The position numbers and the translations under genes are program-made. From the NCBI GenBank assembly GCA_963668435.2, contig CAXXSC010000008.1, positions 1,302,001 through 1,366,000 on the forward strand: a stretch of 64,000 nucleotides of DNA. The letters are read 5' to 3'. This document shows positions 9,130-16,797 of this stretch, in pieces; the first letter of the stretch is position 1, and every line of letters begins with the position of its first letter. The notes below the pieces were generated by a model. It searched no databases, was not told the origin of the DNA, and saw only the letters and a list, made by a program, of their open reading frames with translations. The stretch comes from G963668435 sp963668435 (lineage in GTDB: Bacteria; Latescibacterota; Latescibacteria; Latescibacterales; Latescibacteraceae).

Positions 9130-10119
9130 ATGACGACAGACAATAATAAAAAAAGCGCGGCCAGCAGGGAACTGCTCCTCAAGCTCTATCGGGATATCCG
9201 GCTGATACGGCGATTCGAGGAAACCGGCGCGGAAATGTATAAAAAAGGCAGCATTCAAGGCTATTTCCACACCTGCATCGGTCAGGAAGGTGTTGCTGCC
9301 GGCGCCTGTGAAGCTATCAGGCGTGACGACTACATCGTCTCGACCCATCGCGGGCACGGCCACTGTATCGCCAAGGGCGCGGATATCAAGCGTATGATGG
9401 CGGAGCTGTTCGGCAAAGCGGCGGGTTACTCTCACGGACGCGGCGGTTCGATGCATATTGCCGACCGTGACACCGGCAACATCGGCGCCAACGGCATTGT
9501 CGGCGGCGGCATTCCGCTCGCAGGCGGTGTCGGCATGGGCATCCGGGTCGAGGGCTCGGACAAGGTTGTCATCTCGTTTTTCGGGGACGGCGCCGCGAAC
9601 AACGGCGTGTTCGCAGAAACAGTGAACATGGCTGGCATTTTCAAGCTCCCGGTCATTTTCGTGCTGGAAAACAACTGTTTCGCAGCGACAACCCACATAA
9701 GCGAGACCACGATCTGCGAAACAATGGCACAGCGAGCCTCCGCACTGGGTATCGAGGGCATAACAATCACCGGCAACGACCCCCTCGACATCTATGAGGC
9801 AGTCGCAGAAGCCGCTGAAAAAGCGCGCAGAGGTGAAGGCCCGACCCTTATCGAAACAATGACATTCCGTTTCCAGGGACATCATATCAATGACAGCGCC
9901 TCCTATGTTGCCGACGAGCACAAGGTAAACTGGAAAGAAGGCGATCCGTTCGATATCATGCTTGCACACTGCAGTGCAGCCGGAATCGGCAGTGATGAAA
10001 TCGAAGTCATCGACAGCGAGATAGAATCGATACTGAACGAGGCGGTCGAATTCGCGGAGCAGGCCGTGGAACCCGATGTGTCAACATTCCTGAAAGATAT
10101 CGCTGAATATGATGTTTAA
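9130..10119 (+). CDS. Thiamine-diphosphate 2-oxoacid/acetoin dehydrogenase E1, alpha subunit
   Basis: Alpha subunit of the E1 heterotetramer that decarboxylates pyruvate, a related 2-oxoacid or acetoin and transfers the acyl group to lipoyl-E2. The 329 residues carry the ThDP/Mg motif GDG (152-154) with NN at 181-182 and the family patterns RFEETGAEMYKKG, HRGHGHCIAKG and GRGGSMHIAD. Length and GGSMH pattern resemble the AcoA/PdhA group of two-gene E1 enzymes. The beta subunit follows after a short gap. No E2 or E3 gene is within reach, so the pair must work with subunits encoded elsewhere, which prevents a firm substrate assignment. Confidence 0.92.
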   Translation: MTTDNNKKSAASRELLLKLYRDIRLIRRFEETGAEMYKKGSIQGYFHTCIGQEGVAAGACEAIRRDDYIVSTHRGHGHCIAKGADIKRMMAELFGKAAGYSHGRGGSMHIADRDTGNIGANGIVGGGIPLAGGVGMGIRVEGSDKVVISFFGDGAANNGVFAETVNMAGIFKLPVIFVLENNCFAATTHISETTICETMAQRASALGIEGITITGNDPLDIYEAVAEAAEKARRGEGPTLIETMTFRFQGHHINDSASYVADEHKVNWKEGDPFDIMLAHCSAAGIGSDEIEVIDSEIESILNEAVEFAEQAVEPDVSTFLKDIAEYDV

Positions 10120-10181
10120 CAGGCCATCCTGCCGGTTATCTGATTGACGAACAAGCGATTTTGCATATGAAAGGACAGCAA

Positions 10182-11171
10182 TTGTCACGAATTATCACAT
10201 ACAGAGAAGCACTCAGAGAGGCGATACAGGAAGAAATGCGCCGTGACGACCGTGTTTTCATGATGGGGCTCGGCGTTGCAAAACGCGGCGGCTCTTTCGG
10301 TGTATCGAAAGGACTTCTCGAAGAGTTCGGGCCGACCCGTATGATCGACACCCCTATTTCGGAATCTTCATTCACCGGCATGGGTGTCGGCGCGGCGATA
10401 CAGGGCAAACGGCCCATTGTCGAGGTCATGGCCATCGATTTTTCCACACTGGCGTTCGACATGATGTTCAACCAGGCCGCGAAATACCATTTCGTTGCCG
10501 GCGGTACCGAACGCGTTCCCATGGTCATGCGCACACAGGGCGGCTCCGGTAAAAGCGTGGGCCTTCAGCACAGCCAGTCTTTCGAGGCCCTGTACTACCA
10601 CATCCCGGGCCTGAAACTATTCATGCCCGCAACACCCTATGACGCCAAGGGGCTTCTCAAAGCGGCTATTCGCGATGACGATCCGGTGGTTTTCATCGAA
10701 CACAAGCTCCTCTATGATCTCGAGGGGGAGGTCCCCGAAGGCGACTATTCGGTTGAACCCGGTAAAGCCGTTGTCCGCCGCGAAGGAACGGACATCACTA
10801 TTGTCAGTTACTCGAAAATGGCGAACGAATGCCTTGCCGCAGCGGACAGGCTGGAGCCTAATGGTATTTCCTGCGAGGTTATCGACCTCAGGACACTCGT
10901 ACCCATGGACCGTGAGACTATTGCAGCCTCCGTTGCAAAAACAGGACGTCTCCTTGTCGCGACCGAGGCTGTCAGGCGCGGCTCCGTCGCATCCGATATC
11001 GCAGCCTGGGCCGCGGAAAACCTCTACGACAGTCTCGAAGCGCCCGTGATGCGTATTGCAGGCCGTGTAACTCCCATTCCTTATAATAAACGCCTGGAAT
11101 CAGAGGTCACGCCGCGCGTGGATGATATCGTGGAACGAATCGTCGACTGTGTAGGCTACGGAAAAATTTGA
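10182..11171 (+). CDS. Thiamine-diphosphate 2-oxoacid/acetoin dehydrogenase E1, beta subunit
   Basis: Beta subunit of the E1 above, a transketolase-like pyrimidine domain plus C-terminal domain that completes the ThDP site. Family patterns include ITYREALREAIQEEM, the phrase FGPTRMIDTPISESSFTGMGVGAA in shortened form (TPISE with the catalytic glutamate), and RTLVPMDRETI. Three starts are possible: TTG 10161, ATG 10167 and TTG 10182. I chose 10182 because AAGGA at 10171-10175 is correctly spaced only for it and because homologues begin right at ITYREAL. The encoded protein then has 329 residues. No E2/E3 genes follow. Confidence 0.92.
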   Translation: MSRIITYREALREAIQEEMRRDDRVFMMGLGVAKRGGSFGVSKGLLEEFGPTRMIDTPISESSFTGMGVGAAIQGKRPIVEVMAIDFSTLAFDMMFNQAAKYHFVAGGTERVPMVMRTQGGSGKSVGLQHSQSFEALYYHIPGLKLFMPATPYDAKGLLKAAIRDDDPVVFIEHKLLYDLEGEVPEGDYSVEPGKAVVRREGTDITIVSYSKMANECLAAADRLEPNGISCEVIDLRTLVPMDRETIAASVAKTGRLLVATEAVRRGSVASDIAAWAAENLYDSLEAPVMRIAGRVTPIPYNKRLESEVTPRVDDIVERIVDCVGYGKI

Positions 11172-11375
11172 TGCTGCGATTGTATCACTTTTTGACAGCA
11201 TTTGCATAAGTGAAACATTTTCTTCAGTAAAATAGCAGAAGAATGGTGATTTTGACAAAGTGCATCAGGTATCGGATGGGCGCTCTATGATACGCCTCTT
11301 TACATATAATTATCAATGCCGGTACGCGACAAAGAATACTTATGTAACGTTCTCTGCAGGATCACGATAAATATC

Positions 11376-11404
11376 TTGACGTTTTTGCCATTATTGATTA
11401 TATT
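11376..11404 (+). promoter_or_regulatory. Sigma70-type promoter of the ribosomal protein cluster
   Basis: TTGACG (11376-11381), a 17-base spacer and TATATT (11399-11404). The rest of the 281-base gap (11172-11452) after the E1 beta gene is AT-rich with no gene that I can support. Confidence 0.65.
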
Positions 11405-11452
11405 GATAATCTATGCTTTTGGCACTATTATGAACCGAGAGGAGTTTCTTTC

Positions 11453-11881
11453 ATGAAAACCTATGTGACAAAACCTGCCGATGTCGAGCGCAAGTGGTAT
11501 GTCGTCGACGCCTCTGGCAAAGTCCTTGGCAGGCTTGCTGCAGAAGTGGCGAAAGTCCTCCGCGGCAAACACAAACCCTGCTTCCAGCCCAACGTGGACG
11601 CGGGTGATTATGTGATTGTCGTCAACGCCGACAAGGTTCGCCTTACCGGTGAGAAAGAGGATTCTAAAACGTATTTCAGGGCGAGCACGCAGCCGGGTCA
11701 TTCCAAAACCATCTCTTACAAGACGATGAAGGAAAAACACCCCGAGCGTATCGTCGAACTTGCGGTCAAGGGTATGCTCCCGCATAACGCACTCGGCCGT
11801 CAGGTTTACAGGAAACTGCATGTGTATGCCGGTCCTGAGCACAATCACAAAGCTCAGATGCCGGAGATTTTCGAAGTATAA
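11453..11881 (+). CDS. rplM: 50S ribosomal protein L13
   Basis: Early-assembly protein of the large subunit. The 142 residues show the L13 pattern: MKTYVTKPADVERKWYVVDA at the N-terminus, GKVLGRLAAEVAKVLRGKHK, and GMLPHNALGRQVYRKLHVYAG near the end in shortened form (GMLPHN, LGRQ, KLHVYAG). AGAGGAG upstream (about 11436-11444) sets the ATG. It is the first gene of the block and lies directly behind the predicted promoter at 11376. The L13-S9 pair is nearly universal. Confidence 0.98.
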   Translation: MKTYVTKPADVERKWYVVDASGKVLGRLAAEVAKVLRGKHKPCFQPNVDAGDYVIVVNADKVRLTGEKEDSKTYFRASTQPGHSKTISYKTMKEKHPERIVELAVKGMLPHNALGRQVYRKLHVYAGPEHNHKAQMPEIFEV

Positions 11882-11921
11882 GCGCTCCGGATTATCCGGA
11901 TGCGTTTGAAAGGAGGAAGCA

Positions 11922-12320
11922 TTGGCTGAAGCTCAAACGGTGTATGCTGCGACCGGAAAGCGTAAAAACGCTATCGCTCGTGTTCGCATTAAGGCCGGTT
12001 CGGGCAAAATCGTTGTTAACGGCAGGGATGCCAAAGAGTATTTCAAACGTCCTACCTCGATTTTGATCATCGAACAACCGCTCGAACTGACTGAAAACAA
12101 CGGCAAGCTCGATATTACCGCCAACGTTACAGGCGGCGGACTTTCCGGACAGGCAGGTGCGCTCAGGCACGGAATCACAAAAGCACTTCTCGAGATGAAT
12201 GTTGAACTCAGGCCCGTTCTCAAACGTGCCGGTCTCATCACTCGCGATTCACGCGTTAAAGAGCGTAAAAAATACGGTCTTGCTGGCGCACGTCGCGCAT
12301 ACCAGTTCTCGAAACGTTAA
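11922..12320 (+). CDS. rpsI: 30S ribosomal protein S9
   Basis: Small-subunit protein whose C-terminal tail reaches the P-site tRNA. The 132 residues include YAATGKRKNAIARVRI, GGGLSGQAGALRHGI and the invariant basic end RRAYQFSKR. The start is a rare TTG at 11922, supported by the strong AAAGGAGG ribosome-binding site just upstream (about 11909-11916) and by conservation starting immediately after it. It is 40 bases from rplM and co-transcribed. Confidence 0.97.
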   Translation: MAEAQTVYAATGKRKNAIARVRIKAGSGKIVVNGRDAKEYFKRPTSILIIEQPLELTENNGKLDITANVTGGGLSGQAGALRHGITKALLEMNVELRPVLKRAGLITRDSRVKERKKYGLAGARRAYQFSKR

Positions 12321-12335
12321 AAAATGCCTGTCGCC

Positions 12336-12356
12336 CGGGACGTATTCATCGTCCCG
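12336..12356 (+). promoter_or_regulatory. Hairpin in the rpsB leader
   Basis: CGGGACG (12336-12342) and CGTCCCG (12350-12356) form a perfect 7-bp stem with a 7-base loop in the 150-base gap before rpsB. No T-run follows, so it is more likely a leader structure or processing site than a terminator. S2 leader autoregulation is known in other bacteria, but I cannot match this sequence to a known motif. Confidence 0.4.
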
Positions 12357-12470
12357 TTGCGCTCATGCAATCACGCACGTTCCGCGATATACGGTGCGGT
12401 GCCGTCTAACGGTGCATCATATAGACGACCGGAACGGAGGAAAACAACCATTTTCAGTACGAGGTAACCC

Positions 12471-13478
12471 GTGGCAACTATCTCTATCCAGGACCTTCTC
12501 GAAGCCGGCGTTCATTTCGGTCACCAGACCAGGCGCTGGAACCCCAAGATGAAGAAATATATCTTCACCGAACGCAACGGCATCTACATCATCGATCTCC
12601 AGAAAACGCAAAAACTTGTCGAAAAAGCTTGCAATGCGGTTCGCGAAGTTACCGCACGCGGCGAATATGTCCTTTTTGTCGGCACCAAGGCTCAGGCATC
12701 CTCTACCATCGTTGAAGAGGCTGAGCGCTGCAACCAGTACCATGTCACCAACCGCTGGGCAGGCGGCATGCTGACCAACTACAGGACACTCCGCCAGAGC
12801 ATCAAGCGTCTCGAGCACATCGAGAACATGTCGACCGACGGCACCTATGAGCTTCTGACCAAGAAGGAAGTTCTCAATCATGAAAAGCAGCGGGGAAAGC
12901 TGTCTTACCTCCTTGGCGGCATCCGCAATATGAACAGGCTTCCCGGCCTCCTCGTCGTTGTCGACACGAAAAAAGAAAAGCTCGCTGTCAACGAGGCACG
13001 CCGTCTTGGCATCCCGGTCTGCGCTATCATCGACACTAACTGCGATCCCGATCCTATCAATTATCCGATTCCTGGCAATGATGATGCCATCCGCTCCATC
13101 AAGCTTATCCTTGGTGCACTCACCGATTCGATCCTCGAGGGCATTCAGCTCTACACTGACAAAGCCCAGATCGAAGAAAAGGAAAAAGCTGTAAGAGATG
13201 AGGCAAGAAAGCAGGAGGACAAGAGGAAACACGGCCATAAGGGCGCTGACAGAAAACCCGCCAGAAGAGATAACGCGGCTGCCAGCGGCAAAGCGGAGAA
13301 TAAACCGGCCAAGAAAGCCGCTCCGAAAAAAGCTGCCGATGATTCCCAGTCCACTGATGCCGTAGATGCGGAAAAGAAAGCCCCTGCAAAGAAGGCCGCC
13401 GCTAATACCGAACCGGCAAAAGAAGAGAAAAAAGATGCCCCTAAAGCCGAAGAGGCTGGTAAGAAAGCATCTGAATAA
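12471..13478 (+). CDS. rpsB: 30S ribosomal protein S2 with Lys/Ala-rich C-terminal extension
   Basis: Small-subunit protein needed for S1 binding. Residues 1 to about 230 are standard S2: TISIQDLLEAGVHFGHQTRR, RWAGGMLTNYRTLRQS, and the NCDPDPINYPIPGNDDAIRS segment. After about residue 230 comes roughly 105 residues of low-complexity Lys/Ala/Glu sequence with repeated PAKKAAPKKA-like blocks, reminiscent of histone-H1-like tails. E. coli S2 has 241 residues and ends before this tail. The GTG start at 12471 follows GAGG (12461-12464). The reading frame through the tail is clean, so it is not an obvious frameshift. tsf follows after 48 bases. Confidence 0.96.
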   Translation: MATISIQDLLEAGVHFGHQTRRWNPKMKKYIFTERNGIYIIDLQKTQKLVEKACNAVREVTARGEYVLFVGTKAQASSTIVEEAERCNQYHVTNRWAGGMLTNYRTLRQSIKRLEHIENMSTDGTYELLTKKEVLNHEKQRGKLSYLLGGIRNMNRLPGLLVVVDTKKEKLAVNEARRLGIPVCAIIDTNCDPDPINYPIPGNDDAIRSIKLILGALTDSILEGIQLYTDKAQIEEKEKAVRDEARKQEDKRKHGHKGADRKPARRDNAAASGKAENKPAKKAAPKKAADDSQSTDAVDAEKKAPAKKAAANTEPAKEEKKDAPKAEEAGKKASE

Positions 13479-13526
13479 TACAGACAGTTAAGAATCAGAA
13501 TATACCGTACTGAAAGGATTTAATAC

Positions 13527-14123
13527 ATGGAAATTTCGGCAAAAGTCGTAATGGAGTTGCGTAAGAAAACCGGCGCTGGAATGATGGACTGCAAAAAAGC
13601 CCTGGCAGAGACCGAAGGCGACATGGAAAAAGCGGCCAACATTCTTCGCGAAAAGGGAATGGCTGCAGCGGCGAAGCGTGCCGAACGTGAAACCGCTAAT
13701 GGTTTCATCGCAACCTACGTTCATCCAGGCGCTAAACTTGCCGTCATGGTCGAAGTCAATTGCGAAACCGATTTTGTCGCCAGGAACGAGAAGTTCCAGG
13801 AGTTCGCAAAAAACGTGGCTATGCATATAGCAGCCACCAATCCTCTCGCTATCTCTGAGGACGAAGTCGATCAGGAGATGCTCGAGAAGGAAAAAGAGAT
13901 ATTCAAGAACCAGGCTCTTAACGAAGGCAAAAAGCCTGAGTTTGTTGAAAAGATCGTCGAAGGCCGTGTCAACAAGTTCTACAAGGAAAACTGCCTCCTG
14001 CACCAGATTTACGTGCGTGACGAGAAGCAGAAATCGACGATTCAGGACCTTCTGACCGAAGTTATCTCCGTTATTGGCGAGAACATCAAAATCAGCCGTT
14101 TCGTCCGTTACCAGATCGGCTAA
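13527..14123 (+). CDS. tsf: Translation elongation factor Ts (short form)
   Basis: Guanine nucleotide exchange factor for EF-Tu. The 198 residues fit the short EF-Ts class, as in Thermus, not the roughly 280-residue enterobacterial one. The N-terminal UBA-like domain reads KVVMELRKKTGAGMMDCKKA, followed by the EF-Tu contact region VEVNCETDFVARNEKF. The usual linkage to rpsB is kept, and the gene is followed immediately by a strong intrinsic terminator. Confidence 0.97.
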   Translation: MEISAKVVMELRKKTGAGMMDCKKALAETEGDMEKAANILREKGMAAAAKRAERETANGFIATYVHPGAKLAVMVEVNCETDFVARNEKFQEFAKNVAMHIAATNPLAISEDEVDQEMLEKEKEIFKNQALNEGKKPEFVEKIVEGRVNKFYKENCLLHQIYVRDEKQKSTIQDLLTEVISVIGENIKISRFVRYQIG

Positions 14124-14146
14124 CAGAAGTTCCGGGAAACAGATTG

Positions 14147-14175
14147 AGGGCTGGATATAATCCAGCCCTTTTTTT
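14147..14175 (+). terminator. Intrinsic terminator after tsf
   Basis: AGGGCTGGA (14147-14155) and TCCAGCCCT (14161-14169) form a perfect 9-bp stem with a 5-base loop, followed directly by a run of T (14169-14175). It ends the rplM-rpsI-rpsB-tsf transcript. Confidence 0.92.
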
Positions 14176-14365
14176 ATGTCCGGACCTGTTCCATGTGCCT
14201 GACATTTTTCCATCTGGCAAAACCGTCATTTTAACGGTTTACACCGAATAGTATTTCCTCCCGAAACCCTCTTACAGACGCAGACAATTCACAATATCTG
14301 CAAAATGCAGCAGATCATACGTTTATATTCTCATATACAAAGGGATAAAAACGCGAAATACCGTC

Positions 14366-14394
14366 TTGCTTTAAGCGTCATAACTGTGTATTTT
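14366..14394 (+). promoter_or_regulatory. Possible promoter of pyrH-frr
   Basis: TTGCTT (14366-14371), a 17-base spacer and TATTTT (14389-14394), placed between the tsf terminator and pyrH. The match is modest, but a promoter is expected here because of the strong upstream terminator. The remaining gap (14176-14365) is AT-rich and shows nothing else I can support. Confidence 0.4.
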
Positions 14395-14432
14395 TTACCA
14401 GAAACTAAACAGAATTCTCATGGTGGAGATGA

Positions 14433-15149
14433 ATGGCTCAATACAAACGAATACTTCTGAAACTTTCCGGCGAGGCACTTGGCGGTGATACGGGTATCGG
14501 TTTTGACGCCGGCGCGCTTGAACAGATATGCGGCCAGGTTAAAGGGGTGCACGAAAAAGGTGTCGAGGTCGGTATCGTTGTCGGCGCGGGCAATATTTTT
14601 CGCGGTATGCCGGCGGCACAGGGCGGTATGAATCGTGTCACGGGCGACCAGATGGGCATGCTCGGCACCATGATCAACGGCCTTGCACTCATGGACCGTT
14701 TCGAGGGCATGGGAATCACGACCAACGTTCTTTCCGCGCGAGCTGTCGAGGAGTTCATCGAGCCATTCGATCTGAAAACTGCGAACCGCTACCTTTCCGA
14801 AAACCACATCGTTATTTTTGTCGGCGGCACCGGCAACCCGTTTTTTACTACCGACACGGCAGCGGCGCTCAGGGCCATACAGATACAGGCGGATGTGCTT
14901 CTAAAAGGCACGAAAGTCGACGGTGTCTATGATGCTGATCCCGCAAAAGTGCCCTCCGCAAAAAAATACGAAACAGTCACCTACAGCGAAGTGCTCAGCA
15001 AAGATCTCCGTGTCATGGACGCGACCGCTATTGCGCTCTGCCGTGAAAACAGCATACCGATCGAAGTGTTCAATCTGACAAAGAAGGGAACACTTCTTAA
15101 AGTCATTAAAGGCGAAAAACCCGGGACCTCAGTAACACAGGAGGATTAA
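14433..15149 (+). CDS. pyrH: UMP kinase
   Basis: Phosphorylates UMP to UDP in pyrimidine nucleotide synthesis. The enzyme is a hexamer of the amino-acid kinase fold, allosterically tuned by GTP and UTP in other bacteria. The 238 residues contain the typical KRILLKLSGEAL opening, VGAGNIFRG, GDQMGMLGTMINGLAL, GGTGNPFFTTDTAAALRA and the TKVDGVYDADP segment. GGTGGAG upstream supports the ATG at 14433. frr begins 2 bases after the stop, so the two are coupled. Confidence 0.97.
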   Translation: MAQYKRILLKLSGEALGGDTGIGFDAGALEQICGQVKGVHEKGVEVGIVVGAGNIFRGMPAAQGGMNRVTGDQMGMLGTMINGLALMDRFEGMGITTNVLSARAVEEFIEPFDLKTANRYLSENHIVIFVGGTGNPFFTTDTAAALRAIQIQADVLLKGTKVDGVYDADPAKVPSAKKYETVTYSEVLSKDLRVMDATAIALCRENSIPIEVFNLTKKGTLLKVIKGEKPGTSVTQED

Positions 15150-15151
15150 TT

Positions 15152-15709
15152 ATGGATAAGGCTGTCAAAAAAGAAGCTATTGAACACATGCAGAAAACAA
15201 TCGAGCATCTCAATCACGAGCTCTCCCGTATCCGTACGGGAAGGGCCTCGACGACCCTGCTCGACACGATCAAGGTGGACTATTTCGGCACCCCCTCACC
15301 CCTGAAACACGTGGCGAACATCTCTATTCCCGATGCCAAGACCATCATGATCCAGCCTTTCCAGCCGAACATGCTCGGCGAGATCGAGAAAACCATCCAG
15401 GCAAGCGATCTGGGCCTGACACCAAACAATGACGGCCATTCGATCCGTCTGCCCATCCCGGCGCTCACCGAGGATCGCAGGAAAGATATCCTGAAGCTTG
15501 TCAAGCAGCACGGCGAGGACTCGAAAGTCGCCATCAGGAATATCCGCCGCGAGGTCATCGAAAAGCTCCGTCATATGGAGAAGGACCACGATATTTCCGA
15601 GGACGACCTCCACAGGGGCGAAAAAGAGGCGCAGGAGATCACCGACGATTACACCAAGAAGGTCGACGAGGTGATCAATGCCAAGGAAGAAGAGGTCATG
15701 ACAGTCTGA
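15152..15709 (+). CDS. frr: Ribosome recycling factor
   Basis: Splits post-termination ribosomes together with EF-G. The 185 residues match the family length and carry HLNHELSRIRTGRAS, the IMIQPFQPNMLGEIEKTI region and the KYGEDSKV-like segment, here KQHGEDSKVAIRNIRRE. A strong AGGAGG (about 15139-15144) lies inside the end of pyrH. An intrinsic terminator follows at 15738. Confidence 0.97.
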   Translation: MDKAVKKEAIEHMQKTIEHLNHELSRIRTGRASTTLLDTIKVDYFGTPSPLKHVANISIPDAKTIMIQPFQPNMLGEIEKTIQASDLGLTPNNDGHSIRLPIPALTEDRRKDILKLVKQHGEDSKVAIRNIRREVIEKLRHMEKDHDISEDDLHRGEKEAQEITDDYTKKVDEVINAKEEEVMTV

Positions 15710-15737
15710 TCCCTGTCGATGCAAACGTCAACAGAAC

Positions 15738-15765
15738 AAAAAGACGCCTTCGGGCGTCTTTTTTT
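15738..15765 (+). terminator. Intrinsic terminator after frr (UUCG tetraloop)
   Basis: AAAAAGACGCC (15738-15748) pairs with GGCGTCTTTTT (15753-15763) across a TTCG tetraloop, followed by more T. It is a textbook terminator and also marks the left border of the AT-rich island. Confidence 0.95.
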
Positions 15766-15915
15766 GCGCAACGCACAAAGACACATTACAAAACAACAAC
15801 GACGCAACAGAACAGAAACGTTTCGCCGAACATTTAATGCCATTTTTTTACTTGACTCCCTAAGTGTTTATTACTATTTTGTTATACATTACATCAAACA
15901 CCGGAGGTTCATGTC

Positions 15916-16299
15916 ATGGGATTCGAGCTATTTACGGCACAAAAGTCGAGAGGGTATGAGCCAAAGATATCAATACGATCAAGAGGTCAGATTGCATTTA
16001 ATGTTGGCGCAATCATAAGATATGACATCATGAGCTACAGATACGCGCAGTTATATTACGATGCAGAAGCATACATGATTGGCATCAACCTAACAAATAA
16101 CGAACAGTCAGAAGGTAAGGTTAAGATATCAAAAAGAAAAGATGGGAGTGCATGGTTGTCTGCAAAATCTTTTTTCAATTATTTCAATATCCCTTTGCCC
16201 GAAAAAGGCAGTGAACAACCAGAAATCGAAACGTTTAATAATATGATAGTGTTGAAATACCCTAGTATTATTGAGGAAAATATGAAGTTGTTTCAATAA
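15916..16299 (+). CDS. Hypothetical protein of the AT-rich island, 127 aa
   Basis: I do not recognise this family. The protein has no signal peptide or membrane segment. It begins MGFELFTAQKSRGYEPKISI, and its middle alternates short beta-like stretches (QIAFNVGAIIRYDI, AQLYYDAEAYMIGI) with basic residues. The ATG at 15916 is chosen because GGAGG (15903-15907) is 8 bases upstream. An overlapping frame beginning 5 bases earlier at 15911 is less well spaced and ends early. Codons favour A/T-ending forms, unlike its neighbours, which points to foreign origin. It is followed at once by a hairpin at 16304. Confidence 0.7.
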   Translation: MGFELFTAQKSRGYEPKISIRSRGQIAFNVGAIIRYDIMSYRYAQLYYDAEAYMIGINLTNNEQSEGKVKISKRKDGSAWLSAKSFFNYFNIPLPEKGSEQPEIETFNNMIVLKYPSIIEENMKLFQ

Positions 16300-16371
16300 A
16301 AAAAACCCCCGAGTCGGGCATGACAAGCGGGGGTTATAATCAAAACTTCCTTGCCAATTAGGGGCAAGTGC
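16298..16371 (-). ncRNA. Candidate small RNA, about 70-75 nt, minus strand
   Basis: A minus-strand promoter TTGCCA (16401-16406), exact 17-base spacer, TATAAT (16378-16383) would start transcription near 16371. The transcript would fold into a first hairpin CTTGCC/GGCAAG (16363-16368 with 16350-16355), then the G/C hairpin 16304-16335 ending in eight U. No minus-strand gene lies between promoter and terminator. The unit therefore looks like a stand-alone small RNA, possibly antisense to the 3' end of the 127-aa gene's mRNA. Inferred only from signals. Confidence 0.45.
16304..16335. terminator. Bidirectional-looking hairpin, strong on the minus strand
   Basis: AACCCCC (16304-16310) pairs with GGGGGTT (16329-16335). 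On the plus strand it follows the 127-aa gene but has only a weak T tail. On the minus strand the stem is followed by eight T (complement of the A-run 16298-16305), the stronger terminator orientation. Confidence 0.7.
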
Positions 16372-16407
16372 TATTGTATTATATAATACAACCCCCTTCT
16401 TGGCAAG
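16350..16407. repeat. 58-bp dyad-symmetric element with an 18-bp perfect palindrome
   Basis: The centre TTGTATTATATAATACAA (16374-16391) is a perfect palindrome. Outer arms CTTGCCAA (16350-16357) and TTGGCAAG (16400-16407) are also perfect complements, and GGGG (16361-16364) faces CCCCC (16392-16396) between them. The arms differ in spacing, so it is an imperfect long inverted repeat. The palindrome contains the -10 of the leftward promoter and could be a repressor operator. Confidence 0.75.
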
Positions 16408-16432
16408 TACAAATTCAAGGAGGGCTTTTCAC

Positions 16433-16468
16433 ATGAAAAGTATTTTAATGTGTCCTTTATATTTGTAG
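16433..16468 (+). CDS. Leader-peptide-like mini-ORF, 11 aa
   Basis: MKSILMCPLYL is preceded by a near-consensus AAGGAGGG (16417-16424) at ideal spacing. Its stop codon lies inside an inverted repeat: TTGTAGTTA (16463-16471) with TAACTACAA (16489-16497). The arrangement upstream of the nuclease gene resembles a translated leader that could control a downstream hairpin. It may also be a chance ORF. Confidence 0.4.
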   Translation: MKSILMCPLYL

Positions 16469-16512
16469 TTAACTATCATTTTAAACAATAACTACAAAAA
16501 AAGGATAAAACA

Positions 16513-16797
16513 ATGTTTTTTAATGTAACAAGAATCATCGATGGTGATACTTTTGTTGTGTCACCAAATTGGGAATGGAACGGTTACAAAGGGAATCGTG
16601 TCAGACCCATTGGTTGGGATGCACCTGAAATTGGTACACCTGGCTACTACGAAGCAACCTGTAAACTAGAGTCTCTCATTTTACTTAAAAATGTTGAACT
16701 CAAAAATGTTATAAAATTATCATATGACAGGCTGCTCTGTACTGTCTATTTAAACGGCGTAAATATTGCCGATTACTTTAAGCAGTATTCGTACTAA
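16513..16797 (+). CDS. Minimal staphylococcal-nuclease-like (thermonuclease) protein
   Basis: Predicted Ca-dependent phosphodiesterase of the SNase OB-fold. Only 94 residues, but the key positions can be read: DGD (10-12) for the metal aspartates, Arg31, Asp36 and Glu39 matching Arg35, Asp40 and Glu43 of staphylococcal nuclease, and Arg73 (YDRLL) matching Arg87. It has no signal peptide and lacks the C-terminal helical part of the longer enzyme, so it would act inside the cell or be released by other means. AGGA about 10 bases upstream supports the ATG. AT-rich codons place it in the island. A strong terminator follows. Confidence 0.82.
   Translation: MFFNVTRIIDGDTFVVSPNWEWNGYKGNRVRPIGWDAPEIGTPGYYEATCKLESLILLKNVELKNVIKLSYDRLLCTVYLNGVNIADYFKQYSY

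Noticed and set aside
15719..16018. A 99-codon frame overlapping the 127-aa island gene
   Set aside because: It starts inside the frr terminator region, has no well-spaced ribosome-binding site and ends mid-gene. A frameshifted version of the island gene is not supported.
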